Assembly (NCBI GenBank): GCA_964655475.1
Contig: CAZZMO010000004.1
Location: forward strand, 1 to 64,000
DNA: 64,000 nt
Source: VGMA01 sp964655475
GTDB lineage: Bacteria; Chlamydiota; Chlamydiia; Chlamydiales; VGMA01
Direction: 5' to 3'
Below are positions 1 through 8,380 of the stretch, one piece after another. Position numbers and translations under genes: made by a program. Position 1 is the stretch's first letter; every line of letters starts with the position of its first letter. The notes under the pieces were generated by a model. The model made no database searches. It worked only from the letters and a program-made list of their open reading frames with translations, and was not told the origin of the DNA.

Positions 1-384
1 TATGGAGCAGTATCAGGGAACCTCTACCATACAGAAAGCTTTATACCAGCACAAAATCAATCCAGAATTTTCGCACCATTTTGTTATACGGGTACATGCG
101 ATAGAGCGCTATTTAACTCATGGCTCGAAAAAATATGTATTCCAAAACTTAAACAAGGTCATGTACTTATTTTAGACAATGCGAGTTTTCATAAGTCCAA
201 GACAAGTCTTGAGATGTTAGAAGAGGCGGGATGCGAAGTGTTATTTTTACCCCCATATTCACCAGACTTGAAGCCTATCGAAAAATTTTGGGCTAATTTT
301 AAAAAATGAGTGAAGGAAAGCATCAAATTCTACTCAAATCTTGCGGAAACGATCGATAGTACTTTTTTAGAGATTTACGGATGA
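1..384 (+). pseudogene. IS630-type transposase C-terminal part, interrupted by an in-frame stop
   Basis: The window opens inside a DDE transposase of the IS630/Tc1 type. Frame 1 reads a catalytic-core segment LILDNASFHKSK followed by LFLPPYSPDLKPIEKFWANF, the usual second Asp and final Glu signature blocks of this family. The frame stops at TGA 307-309 immediately after WANFKK, where relatives normally have Trp, then continues open as VKESIKFYSNLAETIDSTF to a second TGA at 382-384. A single TGG to TGA change would explain this. The 5' part lies outside the window. The copy is probably dead or loses about 25 C-terminal residues. I could not define the terminal repeat or the TA target duplication. 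Confidence 0.8.
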
Positions 385-417
385 TTAAAATTTTATATTC
401 AAATCACTATATGCCGC

Positions 418-1653
418 TTAGAATGCGTAGATGAATTCGAGGCTGTATTGTTTGTAGTGGATGTTCGGCCCGATATTTTTATTGAGGGTCGACGTCATCT
501 TGAAGGTTTGGTCAATGGTGATGGTGTTGGAGATGAGGTAGATGAGCTCAAATTGCCAACCACGGAAGTTATTCTGCCCGACGGCGGTCGCAGAAGTTGT
601 AGGTGTGCCGGTACCATTGTTATTTGTGGCGTAGAAGCCTTGTCCTGGGGCGTTACCGCGGCCGATACCATCCATATCGAAAGCGATGATGGATTGCGCC
701 TGGACCCACTGGTAGTTCCATTCCATCGCCCAGTCCCCTTTCTGTCTCACCTCACCTACAGCAACCCCTGCGTACCAGGCCCAGTTTTCTTTTTGGTAGT
801 GGGTCTGCTCGACCCCTTCTGCTGCAAGGTTGTTCAAGAAGGCAGCGTAGATGGCAGTGACCTTCTTAGGGAGGATGATGGTAGGGACGAATTTGTATCC
901 CCAAAGAGATTGGATGTTTTGGAAGCGGAATACTTGATCTTGGACAGAGGTGCGCTGTGAAGCGGTGTTCCAGTCGATCCAAGAGAGTTTTGAGTAAAAG
1001 CCTGTGTCAAACATGCTGAGAAGGCCTGTCTCAGCAACATAACCATATTGGTTGATCTGATCATTAACGACAAAAGGGCCTGCATATGCGTAGAAATCTC
1101 CAAAGCGGTCTGAAGTGCTATCGAATTTAAGCAAGATTCCATCCATGATCGCTTTGTACTGTATTTTGGAGTCGAAGGTGTAGCCGAGTTTGCGGCGTCC
1201 AACTTCCATATCGCCTGTGTAGTTTGCCCCTTCAAAAATCCGGAATCCAAGAAAAGCTCTGTCGAGTGAAATGCGATTGGTGGTTCCTGTGATCGATCCT
1301 GCGGCGTTATCATACTTCATCTTGATCGTGACCCAAGTGAAGTCGGTCCGATAGTCGTACATCAGACTTGCTTTGACAGCGTAGTCGTCAAAAGGGATGA
1401 GAGGGTTTGCAGAATTGCGCCCTCGCTGGTTGACGCCGTTCCGTACTTCGTTGGTTGCATCAAACTCTGCTCTTACGTCACCACTGATCGCAAAGTTACC
1501 TCCACGCTCTTTAACGGTAACCATCCGCTTCGACATGATCCATTGACGAAGGGCGGCCATTTCACGATCTTCTCCTGGATCGCCATCAGCGGCAAATAGA
1601 GATGAGATTGCGAGAAAAGTGGAGAGGAGTGTGAGTGGTTTTATATACTTCAT
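418..1653 (-). CDS. Outer-membrane porin-like beta-barrel protein
   Basis: A 411-residue protein that begins with a clear signal peptide (MKYIKPLTLLSTFLAISSLFA) and ends in a C-terminal aromatic residue (FIYAF), the usual signal for barrel assembly by the BAM complex. The mature part is rich in alternating aromatic/polar strands with Gly, Asn and Asp turns, including a GDVRAEFDATNE segment and repeated strand-like YAYAGPF / GFYSKLSWIDW patterns. This suits a general diffusion or putative-porin family barrel; chlamydial relatives such as CT372-type porins are a possible comparison, but I cannot assign substrate. I prefer the ATG at 1653 because it begins the signal peptide directly; an upstream ATG at 1668 adds five residues and has no ribosome site. 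It is followed by a MOMP-like gene on the same strand. Confidence 0.7.
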   Translation of the reverse strand: MKYIKPLTLLSTFLAISSLFAADGDPGEDREMAALRQWIMSKRMVTVKERGGNFAISGDVRAEFDATNEVRNGVNQRGRNSANPLIPFDDYAVKASLMYDYRTDFTWVTIKMKYDNAAGSITGTTNRISLDRAFLGFRIFEGANYTGDMEVGRRKLGYTFDSKIQYKAIMDGILLKFDSTSDRFGDFYAYAGPFVVNDQINQYGYVAETGLLSMFDTGFYSKLSWIDWNTASQRTSVQDQVFRFQNIQSLWGYKFVPTIILPKKVTAIYAAFLNNLAAEGVEQTHYQKENWAWYAGVAVGEVRQKGDWAMEWNYQWVQAQSIIAFDMDGIGRGNAPGQGFYATNNNGTGTPTTSATAVGQNNFRGWQFELIYLISNTITIDQTFKMTSTLNKNIGPNIHYKQYSLEFIYAF

Positions 1654-1721
1654 CAGCTGTGCTACCATTGAAAGAGAAGATTAAGAAATCTCGTTAATTT
1701 CTGGCAAGAACATTGCTTGTT

Positions 1722-2507
1722 TTAGAACCTGATCTGCCCTTCTAACATCAGTGATTGCTCACTGACTAGGTTTGCCTCTACAGTAAAAGAAAATGCTTTT
1801 CCTGAACTGAACGCTGCACCGAGGATGAGTCCGCCATCAATGCGGCTTACTGCAGTGAGAGAGGAAAGGTAGTCAAATGTATTGAGGTCGAAATAAAAGA
1901 GTGTGGGAAGGTTTGTAAAAGAGGTTCTTGCCTCAGTATATTTTGCGCCGATGTAAGGTACGACGTAATCATTTTGATAGCCAAACGTGACGGAAGCTTG
2001 CCATCCTTGAAAGAGTTGTCTCGAAGAGAATGTGTTGACTGGTTGTCCGTTGACGTCGAGTGACATAAAGTGTGTGTAATAGGATTGGTAACCGCCACTC
2101 ACACCAATTACAAGCTGTTTGTATGTGTAGGCCAAGATATCTGTTCCAACGCTCCAAGCAAATCCACTATTCGATATGAAGTGAAGAAGGTCATTGATGT
2201 CAGATTGAAGCCAAAGATCAGAGCTCGCAGCTCCTGCAGTCCCAAATATAGAGACTCTTTCGAGTATATCGATGTAGAGTGCGCCTGAGTTAATATTGTA
2301 AGAGTAAATCGGGAAATCATCTCCACCTTCTATTTCCATAAAGCGGTTGAACATCATCTCTTTTTGGTAACTGATGTCGATAGAAATGGGGAACGTATTG
2401 TCAAAAAAGATCCCTTCTTGGATCCCTTTTGGTGCGCAAGGGGAGCCGTTATACAACGCTGAAAGTTGTATCGTGCAGAGGATGAACAGTGAAAGTAAGC
2501 GTTTCAT
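1722..2507 (-). CDS. MOMP-like outer-membrane protein
   Basis: A 261-residue exported protein. The signal peptide MKRLLSLFILCTIQLSA is followed by LYNGSPCAPKGIQEGIFFD, which resembles the conserved start of mature chlamydial major outer membrane proteins (an N-P/S-x-x-P segment and a Cys followed by a xxGIxxD turn). The rest is strand-rich (for example GVSGGYQSYYTHF, VPYIGAKYTEAR) and ends in Phe, as expected for a BAM substrate. It is shorter than classical MOMP (about 390 residues) but in the range of the many MOMP-like paralogues known in Simkania. Role inferred: porin or surface structure protein. It is transcribed away from the two-partner-secretion transporter at 2574, and the two start regions share a palindromic promoter element. 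Confidence 0.6.
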   Translation of the reverse strand: MKRLLSLFILCTIQLSALYNGSPCAPKGIQEGIFFDNTFPISIDISYQKEMMFNRFMEIEGGDDFPIYSYNINSGALYIDILERVSIFGTAGAASSDLWLQSDINDLLHFISNSGFAWSVGTDILAYTYKQLVIGVSGGYQSYYTHFMSLDVNGQPVNTFSSRQLFQGWQASVTFGYQNDYVVPYIGAKYTEARTSFTNLPTLFYFDLNTFDYLSSLTAVSRIDGGLILGAAFSSGKAFSFTVEANLVSEQSLMLEGQIRF

Positions 2508-2515
2508 AAAAAAAT

Positions 2516-2545
2516 ATCATAACATCAAAAAATAATATTGATCAA
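2516..2545 (-). promoter_or_regulatory. Candidate sigma-66 promoter of the MOMP-like gene
   Basis: On the minus strand TTGATC (2540-2545) and TATGAT (2516-2521) are 18 bases apart. The -10 box ends only about 9 bases before the ATG at 2507, and no Shine-Dalgarno sequence is visible, so transcription from this site would give an almost leaderless message. This is motif matching only. Confidence 0.35.
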
Positions 2546-2566
2546 TTGTTTTGAATGGATTATATG
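2538..2566 (+). promoter_or_regulatory. Candidate sigma-66 promoter of the TpsB-type transporter gene
   Basis: TTGATC (2538-2543) and TATATG (2561-2566) are exactly 17 bases apart. The expected start of transcription falls at or next to the ATG at 2574, which also lacks a ribosome site. The -35 box is the same palindromic TTGATCAA (2538-2545) used by the divergent MOMP-like gene. Confidence 0.35.
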
Positions 2567-2573
2567 CAGCGGT

Positions 2574-4328
2574 ATGAACAAGACAAATCTATTCCTTATT
2601 CCTGCCTTAGCGATTAGTTCTCTTTGCTACGCATCGAGAGATATGGATGAGATCGCAACGGAATTACCTTTTGGTGGGATGCCTCACATTAGTGAAGAGC
2701 CAGAACCGATCGCTGAATTTACACCGAGTTATGGTGATAATGATGTGCTCGTGAAGTCATTAAAAGGGGTTTATCTCTACCAAGGGGATACACCTCCACC
2801 TGTAGGGGCAAAAGCAGGGGTAAAAGGGGTAGAATTTAGTGGCAACTTTGTCTCTTTAAGTGCAGTAGATCAACGGGTTCTTCAGTCGCAGATTTCTCGA
2901 GCCATTTTGTATCAACCACTGACGAGAAAAAAGCTGCAAGAAGTACGTGCAATCATCGCAAACTACTATAAATCAAAGCATAGACCGTTTGTTCTCGTCA
3001 TCATTCCAGAACAAGACATCACAGATCAAGTCCTCGCTATTTCTGTCATCGAGTCGAGACTCGGTGCTGTGACTGTCACAGGAAATCGGTATTTCAGTAG
3101 CGATCAGTATCTCAAAGAGATTTCACTTCAAGAAGGATCTGAGATCAACAGTGACACTTTGATGGGAGATCTTACCTGGATCAACCGGAATCCGTTTAGA
3201 ACGACCAATGCAGTGTTTAAGCCAGGTGAAGAACTCTATACCACTGACGTAGAGATTGTTGCAGAAGATTACAATCCATTCCAAGTCTATCTTGGAACAG
3301 ACAATACAGGTATGAACATCTCCGATTATGGCCGTCTATTCGCTGGTTTTAACTGGGGTAATGCGTTCAACACTGGGCAGATCATCTCTTACCAATTCAC
3401 ATCCTCTCCCGATTTTCACAAGTTTTGGTCTCAAACGCTAAGTTATACGGCTCCACTTCCTTGGAGAGATACGATCATGATTTTTGGTGGATACTCGAAA
3501 GTGCATGCTACAGCGGGCCCAGAGCTTCCTCCAAACAATACAACAGGTACAAGCTGGCAGGTAAGTGGTCGCTATGCGTTTGTTCTCCCTTCTCGAGGTA
3601 CTTGGGTACAAGAGTGCAAAGCTGGTCTCGATTATAAGAGAACAAATAACGATTTCATTGTGAATGAAGAGACGATTTCGAATACACTCGTGAGTGAATT
3701 CCAAATCGTTGGTGAATATAGTACAGAGTTCGTTTTCCCTAAAATTGCTATCGATGCAGGGGCTGAAGTCTTCATATCGCCAGGAGAGCTCTCCGATTCG
3801 ATGAGCTCAGAGGCTTATAATTCTCTTCGTCCTGGTGCCGATCATACCTACATCTTCACAAGATTTGGTACAAGAGCGGTCTTTACATTGCCGATGGACT
3901 TTCTATTCGATGCTAGAGCGAGATTCCAGCTCTCCAGTGGAACGCTTCTTCCGATTGAGCAGTATGGTCTTGGGGGGGTCGACTCCGTGCGAGGCTACAT
4001 CAACCGTGCTGTAAACGTCGATGACGTACTCCTTTTCAACTTTGAGCTTAAAACTCCTGAGGTGAGCCTCATCCAGCAGTTTGCGAAGACAAATAAGTTA
4101 AAAGATGGCCTTAGAGGGGTTCTTTTCCTCGATGTGGGTACAGGGTGTGAAAACACCACCTATAATGGTGAGCAGAAATGGTATACACTTGCAGGTATTG
4201 GGCCTGGACTTCGGTATGGGATCACACCTTATCTTCAGGCGAGATTTGACTGGGGAATTGCACTAAGCAACATCCCCGTCAACAATTCGTCGAATCGAGT
4301 CTACTACAGCGTTATCGCGAGCTATTAG
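2574..4328 (+). CDS. Two-partner secretion transporter, ShlB/FhaC/HecB family (TpsB)
   Basis: A 584-residue Omp85-superfamily protein. A signal peptide (MNKTNLFLIPALAISSLCYA) is followed by two POTRA-type segments at about residues 80-240 (for example IIPEQDITDQVLAISVIESR and VTVTGNRYFSSDQYLKEI), then a barrel with VYLGTDNTG strands and the diagnostic VRGY lid-lock motif (GLGGVDSVRGYINRA). In the family these proteins export a large TpsA exoprotein across the outer membrane. No TpsA-like gene is visible in this window, so the partner lies elsewhere, or the protein handles another substrate. I chose ATG 2574 because it starts the signal peptide; an in-frame upstream TTG at 2538 would add 12 residues with no signal character. 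Its last 17 bases overlap rpsT tail-to-tail. Confidence 0.82.
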   Translation: MNKTNLFLIPALAISSLCYASRDMDEIATELPFGGMPHISEEPEPIAEFTPSYGDNDVLVKSLKGVYLYQGDTPPPVGAKAGVKGVEFSGNFVSLSAVDQRVLQSQISRAILYQPLTRKKLQEVRAIIANYYKSKHRPFVLVIIPEQDITDQVLAISVIESRLGAVTVTGNRYFSSDQYLKEISLQEGSEINSDTLMGDLTWINRNPFRTTNAVFKPGEELYTTDVEIVAEDYNPFQVYLGTDNTGMNISDYGRLFAGFNWGNAFNTGQIISYQFTSSPDFHKFWSQTLSYTAPLPWRDTIMIFGGYSKVHATAGPELPPNNTTGTSWQVSGRYAFVLPSRGTWVQECKAGLDYKRTNNDFIVNEETISNTLVSEFQIVGEYSTEFVFPKIAIDAGAEVFISPGELSDSMSSEAYNSLRPGADHTYIFTRFGTRAVFTLPMDFLFDARARFQLSSGTLLPIEQYGLGGVDSVRGYINRAVNVDDVLLFNFELKTPEVSLIQQFAKTNKLKDGLRGVLFLDVGTGCENTTYNGEQKWYTLAGIGPGLRYGITPYLQARFDWGIALSNIPVNNSSNRVYYSVIASY

Positions 4329-4593
4329 CAGCAACTTGTTTCGCAAAGCGAGCCTTCATACGGCCCCCTTTGTTCTTCTTAAAGACGCCTTTTTTAACGG
4401 CTTTATCAACGTATTCGTAGAGCTTGTTCAGAGCTGTTGCTTTATCTGCTAAAGCGGCGCTGACAAAGTCTTTGCAACTATTTTTGACTTTAGTTTTCAA
4501 AACTTTATTCGCTAGTTGTCTCTTTTTGCTTTGAAGAATGCGCTTCTTTGCTGTTGGGACTTTTTCTTTTTTTGCTTCTTGCTTGTCGGCCAT
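4312..4593 (-). CDS. rpsT: 30S ribosomal protein S20
   Basis: A 93-residue, very Lys-rich protein that matches bacterial S20 throughout: a KKRILQSKKRQLANK N-terminal helix and a C-terminal NKGGRMKARFAKQVA segment. S20 binds 16S rRNA helices 9 and 44 early in small-subunit assembly. Length is usual for the family (85-95). It is a single gene driven by a near-consensus promoter at 4626-4654. Its end overlaps the TpsB-type gene by 17 bases tail-to-tail. In Chlamydia rpsT also lies close to rpoD, which is 2.1 kb away here. Confidence 0.95.
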   Translation of the reverse strand: MADKQEAKKEKVPTAKKRILQSKKRQLANKVLKTKVKNSCKDFVSAALADKATALNKLYEYVDKAVKKGVFKKNKGGRMKARFAKQVAANSSR

Positions 4594-4625
4594 AAAAATT
4601 TACCATGAAAAAAAACTTGAGCTGC

Positions 4626-4654
4626 AATATAACAGATGTGGGCAAAATAGTCAA
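4626..4654 (-). promoter_or_regulatory. Promoter of rpsT
   Basis: On the minus strand TTGACT (4649-4654) and TATATT (4626-4631) are 17 bases apart, close to the sigma-70 class consensus. The box ends 32 bases before the rpsT ATG, leaving a short leader. The strong match fits a ribosomal protein gene. Confidence 0.75.
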
Positions 4655-4676
4655 AACACTTCGTTAAGGAGAGGCT

Positions 4677-5183
4677 ATGAAATTGGGAAGTCGCCATGTA
4701 TGGATTGCGTTGCAGCTCATCGCTGGAGCCGCTTTTCTCATTGTTTCTGCAAAGCTCACGAGAGAGCTTTTCTGTTATGTTGCCTATTGCCACCACGCAG
4801 AGGGGCACATCAAGGAGTGGAAAATCCTCGAGGTGAGTCCAGGGCATTTTAAAATATCTGTTAACTATGAGTTCGAAGTTGAAGGGGATCGCTTTGGCAA
4901 TCAACACCTCTTCGATGAGCCCCGCTTTCACAACCGCTATGCAGCTGAAGAGACCATGAGGCAGTGGACCCATCGCCCTTGGACTGTTTGGTTTCGCTCC
5001 ACAAATCCCCCGAAAAGCACTCTTGTCCGCGCCTTCCCTCTGAAAGGGACGGTCCACCTCACCCTCGTCTTTGGGGTTTTCTTCTACTTCCGATGGCTAA
5101 GGGGCTATCTGTCGAAGAGGGGTGTGTATACCGATAGAGGGCCCACAAAACTCTTTGGTAGAGAGAAAAAACATATTTCTTGA
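4677..5183 (+). CDS. Small membrane protein with two predicted transmembrane helices, function unknown
   Basis: A 168-residue protein with an excellent ribosome site (AAGGAGAGG, 4664-4672). Hydrophobic segments lie at about residues 8-32 (WIALQLIAGAAFLIVSAKL) and 126-142 (LTLVFGVFFYFRWL). Between them is a roughly 90-residue hydrophilic, strand-like domain (EVSPGHFKISVNYEFEVEGD) that would face outside the cytoplasm if both helices span. The topology and the 'x-V-x-Y-x-F-x-V-G' strand pattern resemble DUF3592-type proteins, but I am not sure of that assignment. It is divergent from rpsT. The last 125 bases overlap the 3' end of the CoiA-like gene on the other strand, an unusually long tail-to-tail overlap. 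Confidence 0.65.
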   Translation: MKLGSRHVWIALQLIAGAAFLIVSAKLTRELFCYVAYCHHAEGHIKEWKILEVSPGHFKISVNYEFEVEGDRFGNQHLFDEPRFHNRYAAEETMRQWTHRPWTVWFRSTNPPKSTLVRAFPLKGTVHLTLVFGVFFYFRWLRGYLSKRGVYTDRGPTKLFGREKKHIS

Positions 5184-5898
5184 CCTTCTTTTCCTCTAAA
5201 GATCTCTTTCCCAGCCATTCGTGAAACTTGGGGTGCTGGAGAGAAAGGTCGATGAGATCCCCTCGAAAGTAGAGACTTGGTCTCCCTCTTAAGGGTTTCG
5301 GAAGGGATTCTTTAGAGCGGTCATTGATCAGAGGGGTTTTCAAATCGACATGGTAGGGGACCGAGCGGTAGAGGCGCTTCCCTTGCCGAATCTCTTCCAC
5401 CTGGTCGTAAATTTTTCCTATATTGGCGTAGTAAGAGAGCCCTTCTCTGATCTTTTCTTCTGCCGCTGAAACCCTTTTTTTGTTGAAGGTTTTGTCATAG
5501 AGAAGCCAGACGACTTGAAGGCCGAGGCTCTGGTAGTCGCTCTCCCTCTTCTTTACCTCTTCGAGGGTGATTTTTGAGCACTGCACCTCGAAGATGAGCC
5601 CTTGGCTCAAGTTGGCGACATCGGCGATTCGGGAGATCTCTAGAAATCGGTGCTCGAGGAAAGCCTTTCCTGCTGGGAGGAGGGAGAAAACTTCTTCTTG
5701 GATGGCTAGGTGGGTGTGGGACTTGTTTTTATGAACGCACCTCTTGATGGTTTTGAGATGGTAAAAGTGGGCCCTTTTTCTCTCTGAAAGGCGCTTTCTG
5801 AGAGCTCCGTCACATTCAGGGCAGCGGTAGGAGGTCCCTTTCTGGGCGCTATCTGCAGAGACAAGCTTCCCTTCTTGATCTAAGGCGAAATATTGCAT
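5059..5898 (-). CDS. CoiA-like competence/nuclease family protein
   Basis: A 279-residue protein. The N-terminus has the CoiA-type zinc knuckle (YRCPECDGALRKR, then AHFYHLK) at about residues 18-45. A restriction-like nuclease core follows, with HLAIQEEVF and the characteristic LIFEVQCSKITLEEVKKR segment, whose E-x-Q is the expected catalytic signature, then GLQVVWLLYD. In Gram-positive bacteria CoiA acts in DNA uptake and recombination; in other phyla its role is unclear, so 'competence' should be read as a family name. The start is the ATG at 5898, which begins at the family N-terminus MQYFALDQ; the frame is open further upstream but that part runs inside the divergent glycosyltransferase gene. 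Only 30 bases separate the two divergent genes. Confidence 0.7.
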   Translation of the reverse strand: MQYFALDQEGKLVSADSAQKGTSYRCPECDGALRKRLSERKRAHFYHLKTIKRCVHKNKSHTHLAIQEEVFSLLPAGKAFLEHRFLEISRIADVANLSQGLIFEVQCSKITLEEVKKRESDYQSLGLQVVWLLYDKTFNKKRVSAAEEKIREGLSYYANIGKIYDQVEEIRQGKRLYRSVPYHVDLKTPLINDRSKESLPKPLRGRPSLYFRGDLIDLSLQHPKFHEWLGKRSLEEKKVKKYVFSLYQRVLWALYRYTHPSSTDSPLAIGSRRKPQRRG

Positions 5899-5928
5899 GA
5901 ATAAAAGTATATGTGCTAAACAAAAGCT

Positions 5929-6654
5929 ATGCAAGAGCCTCGATTTCTCGTTGTGATTCCCTCTTACAACAACGAACTCTTCTGTGAAAAAAATCTCCTC
6001 ACAGTTCTCGGTCAAACATACCCTTTTTTTCGAGTGGTTTTTATCGATGATGCCTCGACTGACGCCACCTTGGAGAAGGTCAAGAGAATTGCTGATGAGA
6101 GAGTTGAAATCATTGAAAATAAAAGAAATCTCGGGGCTCTTGAGAACATCTACAGGGTGGTTCAAAAAGCCTCTGACGAGGAAATTGTCGTCACGGTCGA
6201 TGGGGATGACTGGCTGAAGCATGGAAAGGTGTTAGAGCGGCTCTCTGAGGTCTATAGGGACCGAGAGATCTGGCTTACCTATGGGCAGTATGAGCACTTC
6301 CCATCGGGGATTTTGGGTCATTCAGCCCCCTTTGAGACCCCGCTTCGAAAGAGTCCTTGGGTGACCTCCCATTTAAGAAGTTATTATGCTGGTTTATTTA
6401 AAAAAATTCGGACCGAAGATTTCCTCCATGAGGGGGAATTTTTTCGGGTTGCCTGGGACCTTGCTTTCATGTATCCGATGATTGAGATGGCAGGAGAAAA
6501 AAGGGTGAAATTTATCTCTGAAATCCTCTATGTTTACAACTCGATCAACCCCTTGAGAGACGGGGCAATTCGCCACCGTTTACAGCAAGAAATGGGCGAT
6601 GTCATCCGCATGAAGGAGCCCTATGAACTTTTATTGGAGAAAATCTTTGCGTAA
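5929..6654 (+). CDS. Family 2 glycosyltransferase (GT-A fold), cytoplasmic
   Basis: A 241-residue protein with a complete GT2 core. VVIPSYNNE is the nucleotide-binding first strand, VVFIDDASTDATLEKV holds the second acidic site, and VTVDGDDWLK (about residues 87-96) carries the DxD-type metal motif. No transmembrane segment is seen, so it is a soluble or peripheral enzyme that transfers a sugar from a nucleotide-sugar donor; acceptor unknown, with surface glycan or LPS the usual roles. The C-terminal YVYNSINPL segment is common in this subgroup. It precedes rpoD by 51 bases and may be cotranscribed with it. Confidence 0.8.
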   Translation: MQEPRFLVVIPSYNNELFCEKNLLTVLGQTYPFFRVVFIDDASTDATLEKVKRIADERVEIIENKRNLGALENIYRVVQKASDEEIVVTVDGDDWLKHGKVLERLSEVYRDREIWLTYGQYEHFPSGILGHSAPFETPLRKSPWVTSHLRSYYAGLFKKIRTEDFLHEGEFFRVAWDLAFMYPMIEMAGEKRVKFISEILYVYNSINPLRDGAIRHRLQQEMGDVIRMKEPYELLLEKIFA

Positions 6655-6705
6655 ATCTCCGATTTCTTGTTATTTTTTAGTCACCATATTGTTTTCCTGA
6701 GAGCT

Positions 6706-8373
6706 ATGACAGAAGATAAGGACACCCAACCTTTTGACCCCCAGCACCAACAGAAGATAGAAGAAGTTGTTGCGATCGCAAAAGATCAAGGGTTCATCAC
6801 CTATGAGGAGATCAACGACATTCTTCCGATGACGTTTGACTCTGCTGAGCAGATCGACCAGATTTTGATCTTCCTGAGTGGAATGGACATCCAGATCTAC
6901 AACCAGGCTGAGGTTGAAAGGCAGAAAGAGCGGAAGAAGGAAGCGAAAGAGATCGAGGCGATGCCGAAGAGAACGGATGCCTCGGCTGACGACCCTGTTC
7001 GGATGTACCTCAAAGAGATGGGCTCGGTCCCCCTCCTCTCCCGCGAAGAGGAAGTGGAGATCTCGAAAAGGATTGAGAAGGCGCAGATCCAGATTGAAAA
7101 AATCATTATGCGATTCCGCTACTCCTCCCGCGAGACGATTTCCATTGCGAACCACCTGATCCAGGGAAAAGAGCGCTTCGACAAGATTGTAGCAGAAAAA
7201 GAGATCGACGATAAGCAGCGCTTCTACGACATGTGCCCAAGGCTTGTCAAACTCCTCCAGGAAGAGGACCTCCATTTAGAAAAACTCCTTTCCCTCCTCC
7301 GTCAAGAAGAGCTCACCAAGGTAGAAAAGGTCAAGATTCAAGAAGATATCGAAAAGTGCCGCATCCGGACTCAAGCTTACCTGAGGCGTATGCACTTCCG
7401 CTACACTGTCATCGAAGATTTTGGAGAGGTCATCCTTACGGGGTATGACCGATTTTTATCTTTGGAGAAAGAGATTCAGGAGCTTGCTCCAAGGGCAGAA
7501 AAGAACCGCTTTGCTGGGGCCAAGCTGACCGCATCGAAGAGAAAGCTGAGAAAGCGCGAGCTCGCAGCGGGGAGAACCCTCGATGAGTTCAAGAAAGATG
7601 TCAGAATGCTTCAGCGTTGGATGGACAAGAGCCAAGAAGCAAAGAGGGAGATGGTGGAGTCAAACCTTCGTCTCGTCATCTCGATTGCAAAAAAATATAC
7701 AAACCGCGGCCTTTCGTTCCTCGACCTGATTCAGGAAGGGAACATGGGACTCATGAAGGCGGTTGAGAAGTTTGAGTACCGCCGAGGGTATAAGTTTTCC
7801 ACTTATGCTACCTGGTGGATTCGTCAGGCGGTGACAAGGGCGATTGCGGATCAGGCGCGTACGATCCGTATTCCTGTTCACATGATCGAGACGATCAACA
7901 AGGTCCTTCGCGGCGCGAAGAAGCTCATGATGGAGACTGGAAAAGAGCCGACACCGGAAGAGCTTGCGAATGAGCTAGGGCTTACCCCTGAGCGCGTTCG
8001 AGAAATTTATAAGATTGCACAGCACCCGATCTCGCTTCAGGCTGAAGTGGGGGATAGTGGAGAGAGCCAATTTGGAGACTTCCTCGAAGATACGACGACA
8101 GAATCTCCTGCTGATGCAACTGGTTATTCGATTTTAAAAGATAAGATGAACGAAGTTCTTTCTACCTTAACAGATAGAGAGAGAACCGTATTGATTGAAC
8201 GCTTTGGCCTTCTCGATGGGAAGCCGAAGACACTGGAAGAGGTAGGCGTTTACTTTAAAGTAACAAGAGAGCGTGTGAGGCAGATCGAAGCGAAGGCGCT
8301 GAGAAAGATGCGTCATCCAACCAGATCAAAGCAACTGCAGGCTTTCTTGGAAGCTGTGGAGAATATTGAGTAA
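6706..8373 (+). CDS. rpoD: Primary RNA polymerase sigma factor (sigma-66/RpoD)
   Basis: A 555-residue group 1 sigma factor. Visible parts in order: region 1.1 (QQKIEEVVAIAKDQGFITYE), region 1.2 (DDPVRMYLKEMGSVPLLSREEE), a non-conserved helical insert, region 2 (RLVISIAKKYTNRGLSFLDL, then FSTYATWWIRQAVTRAIADQ), region 3 (ETINKVLRGAKKLMMETGKE) and region 4 (LTDRERTVLIERFGL, then VTRERVRQIEAKALRKMRH). It directs core polymerase to housekeeping promoters of the TTGACA/TATAAT type, several of which can be seen in this window. The size is close to Chlamydia sigma-66. I chose ATG 6706 (after TGAGAG); an earlier in-frame start at 6667 adds 13 hydrophobic residues unlike the family. A tRNA gene lies tail-to-tail 7 bases downstream. 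Confidence 0.97.
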   Translation: MTEDKDTQPFDPQHQQKIEEVVAIAKDQGFITYEEINDILPMTFDSAEQIDQILIFLSGMDIQIYNQAEVERQKERKKEAKEIEAMPKRTDASADDPVRMYLKEMGSVPLLSREEEVEISKRIEKAQIQIEKIIMRFRYSSRETISIANHLIQGKERFDKIVAEKEIDDKQRFYDMCPRLVKLLQEEDLHLEKLLSLLRQEELTKVEKVKIQEDIEKCRIRTQAYLRRMHFRYTVIEDFGEVILTGYDRFLSLEKEIQELAPRAEKNRFAGAKLTASKRKLRKRELAAGRTLDEFKKDVRMLQRWMDKSQEAKREMVESNLRLVISIAKKYTNRGLSFLDLIQEGNMGLMKAVEKFEYRRGYKFSTYATWWIRQAVTRAIADQARTIRIPVHMIETINKVLRGAKKLMMETGKEPTPEELANELGLTPERVREIYKIAQHPISLQAEVGDSGESQFGDFLEDTTTESPADATGYSILKDKMNEVLSTLTDRERTVLIERFGLLDGKPKTLEEVGVYFKVTRERVRQIEAKALRKMRHPTRSKQLQAFLEAVENIE

Positions 8374-8380
8374 GGGGGAT

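Noticed and set aside
834..1313. Open frame of 159 codons on the minus strand
   Set aside because: It lies inside the porin-like gene in another frame and has no family pattern, signal peptide or ribosome site.
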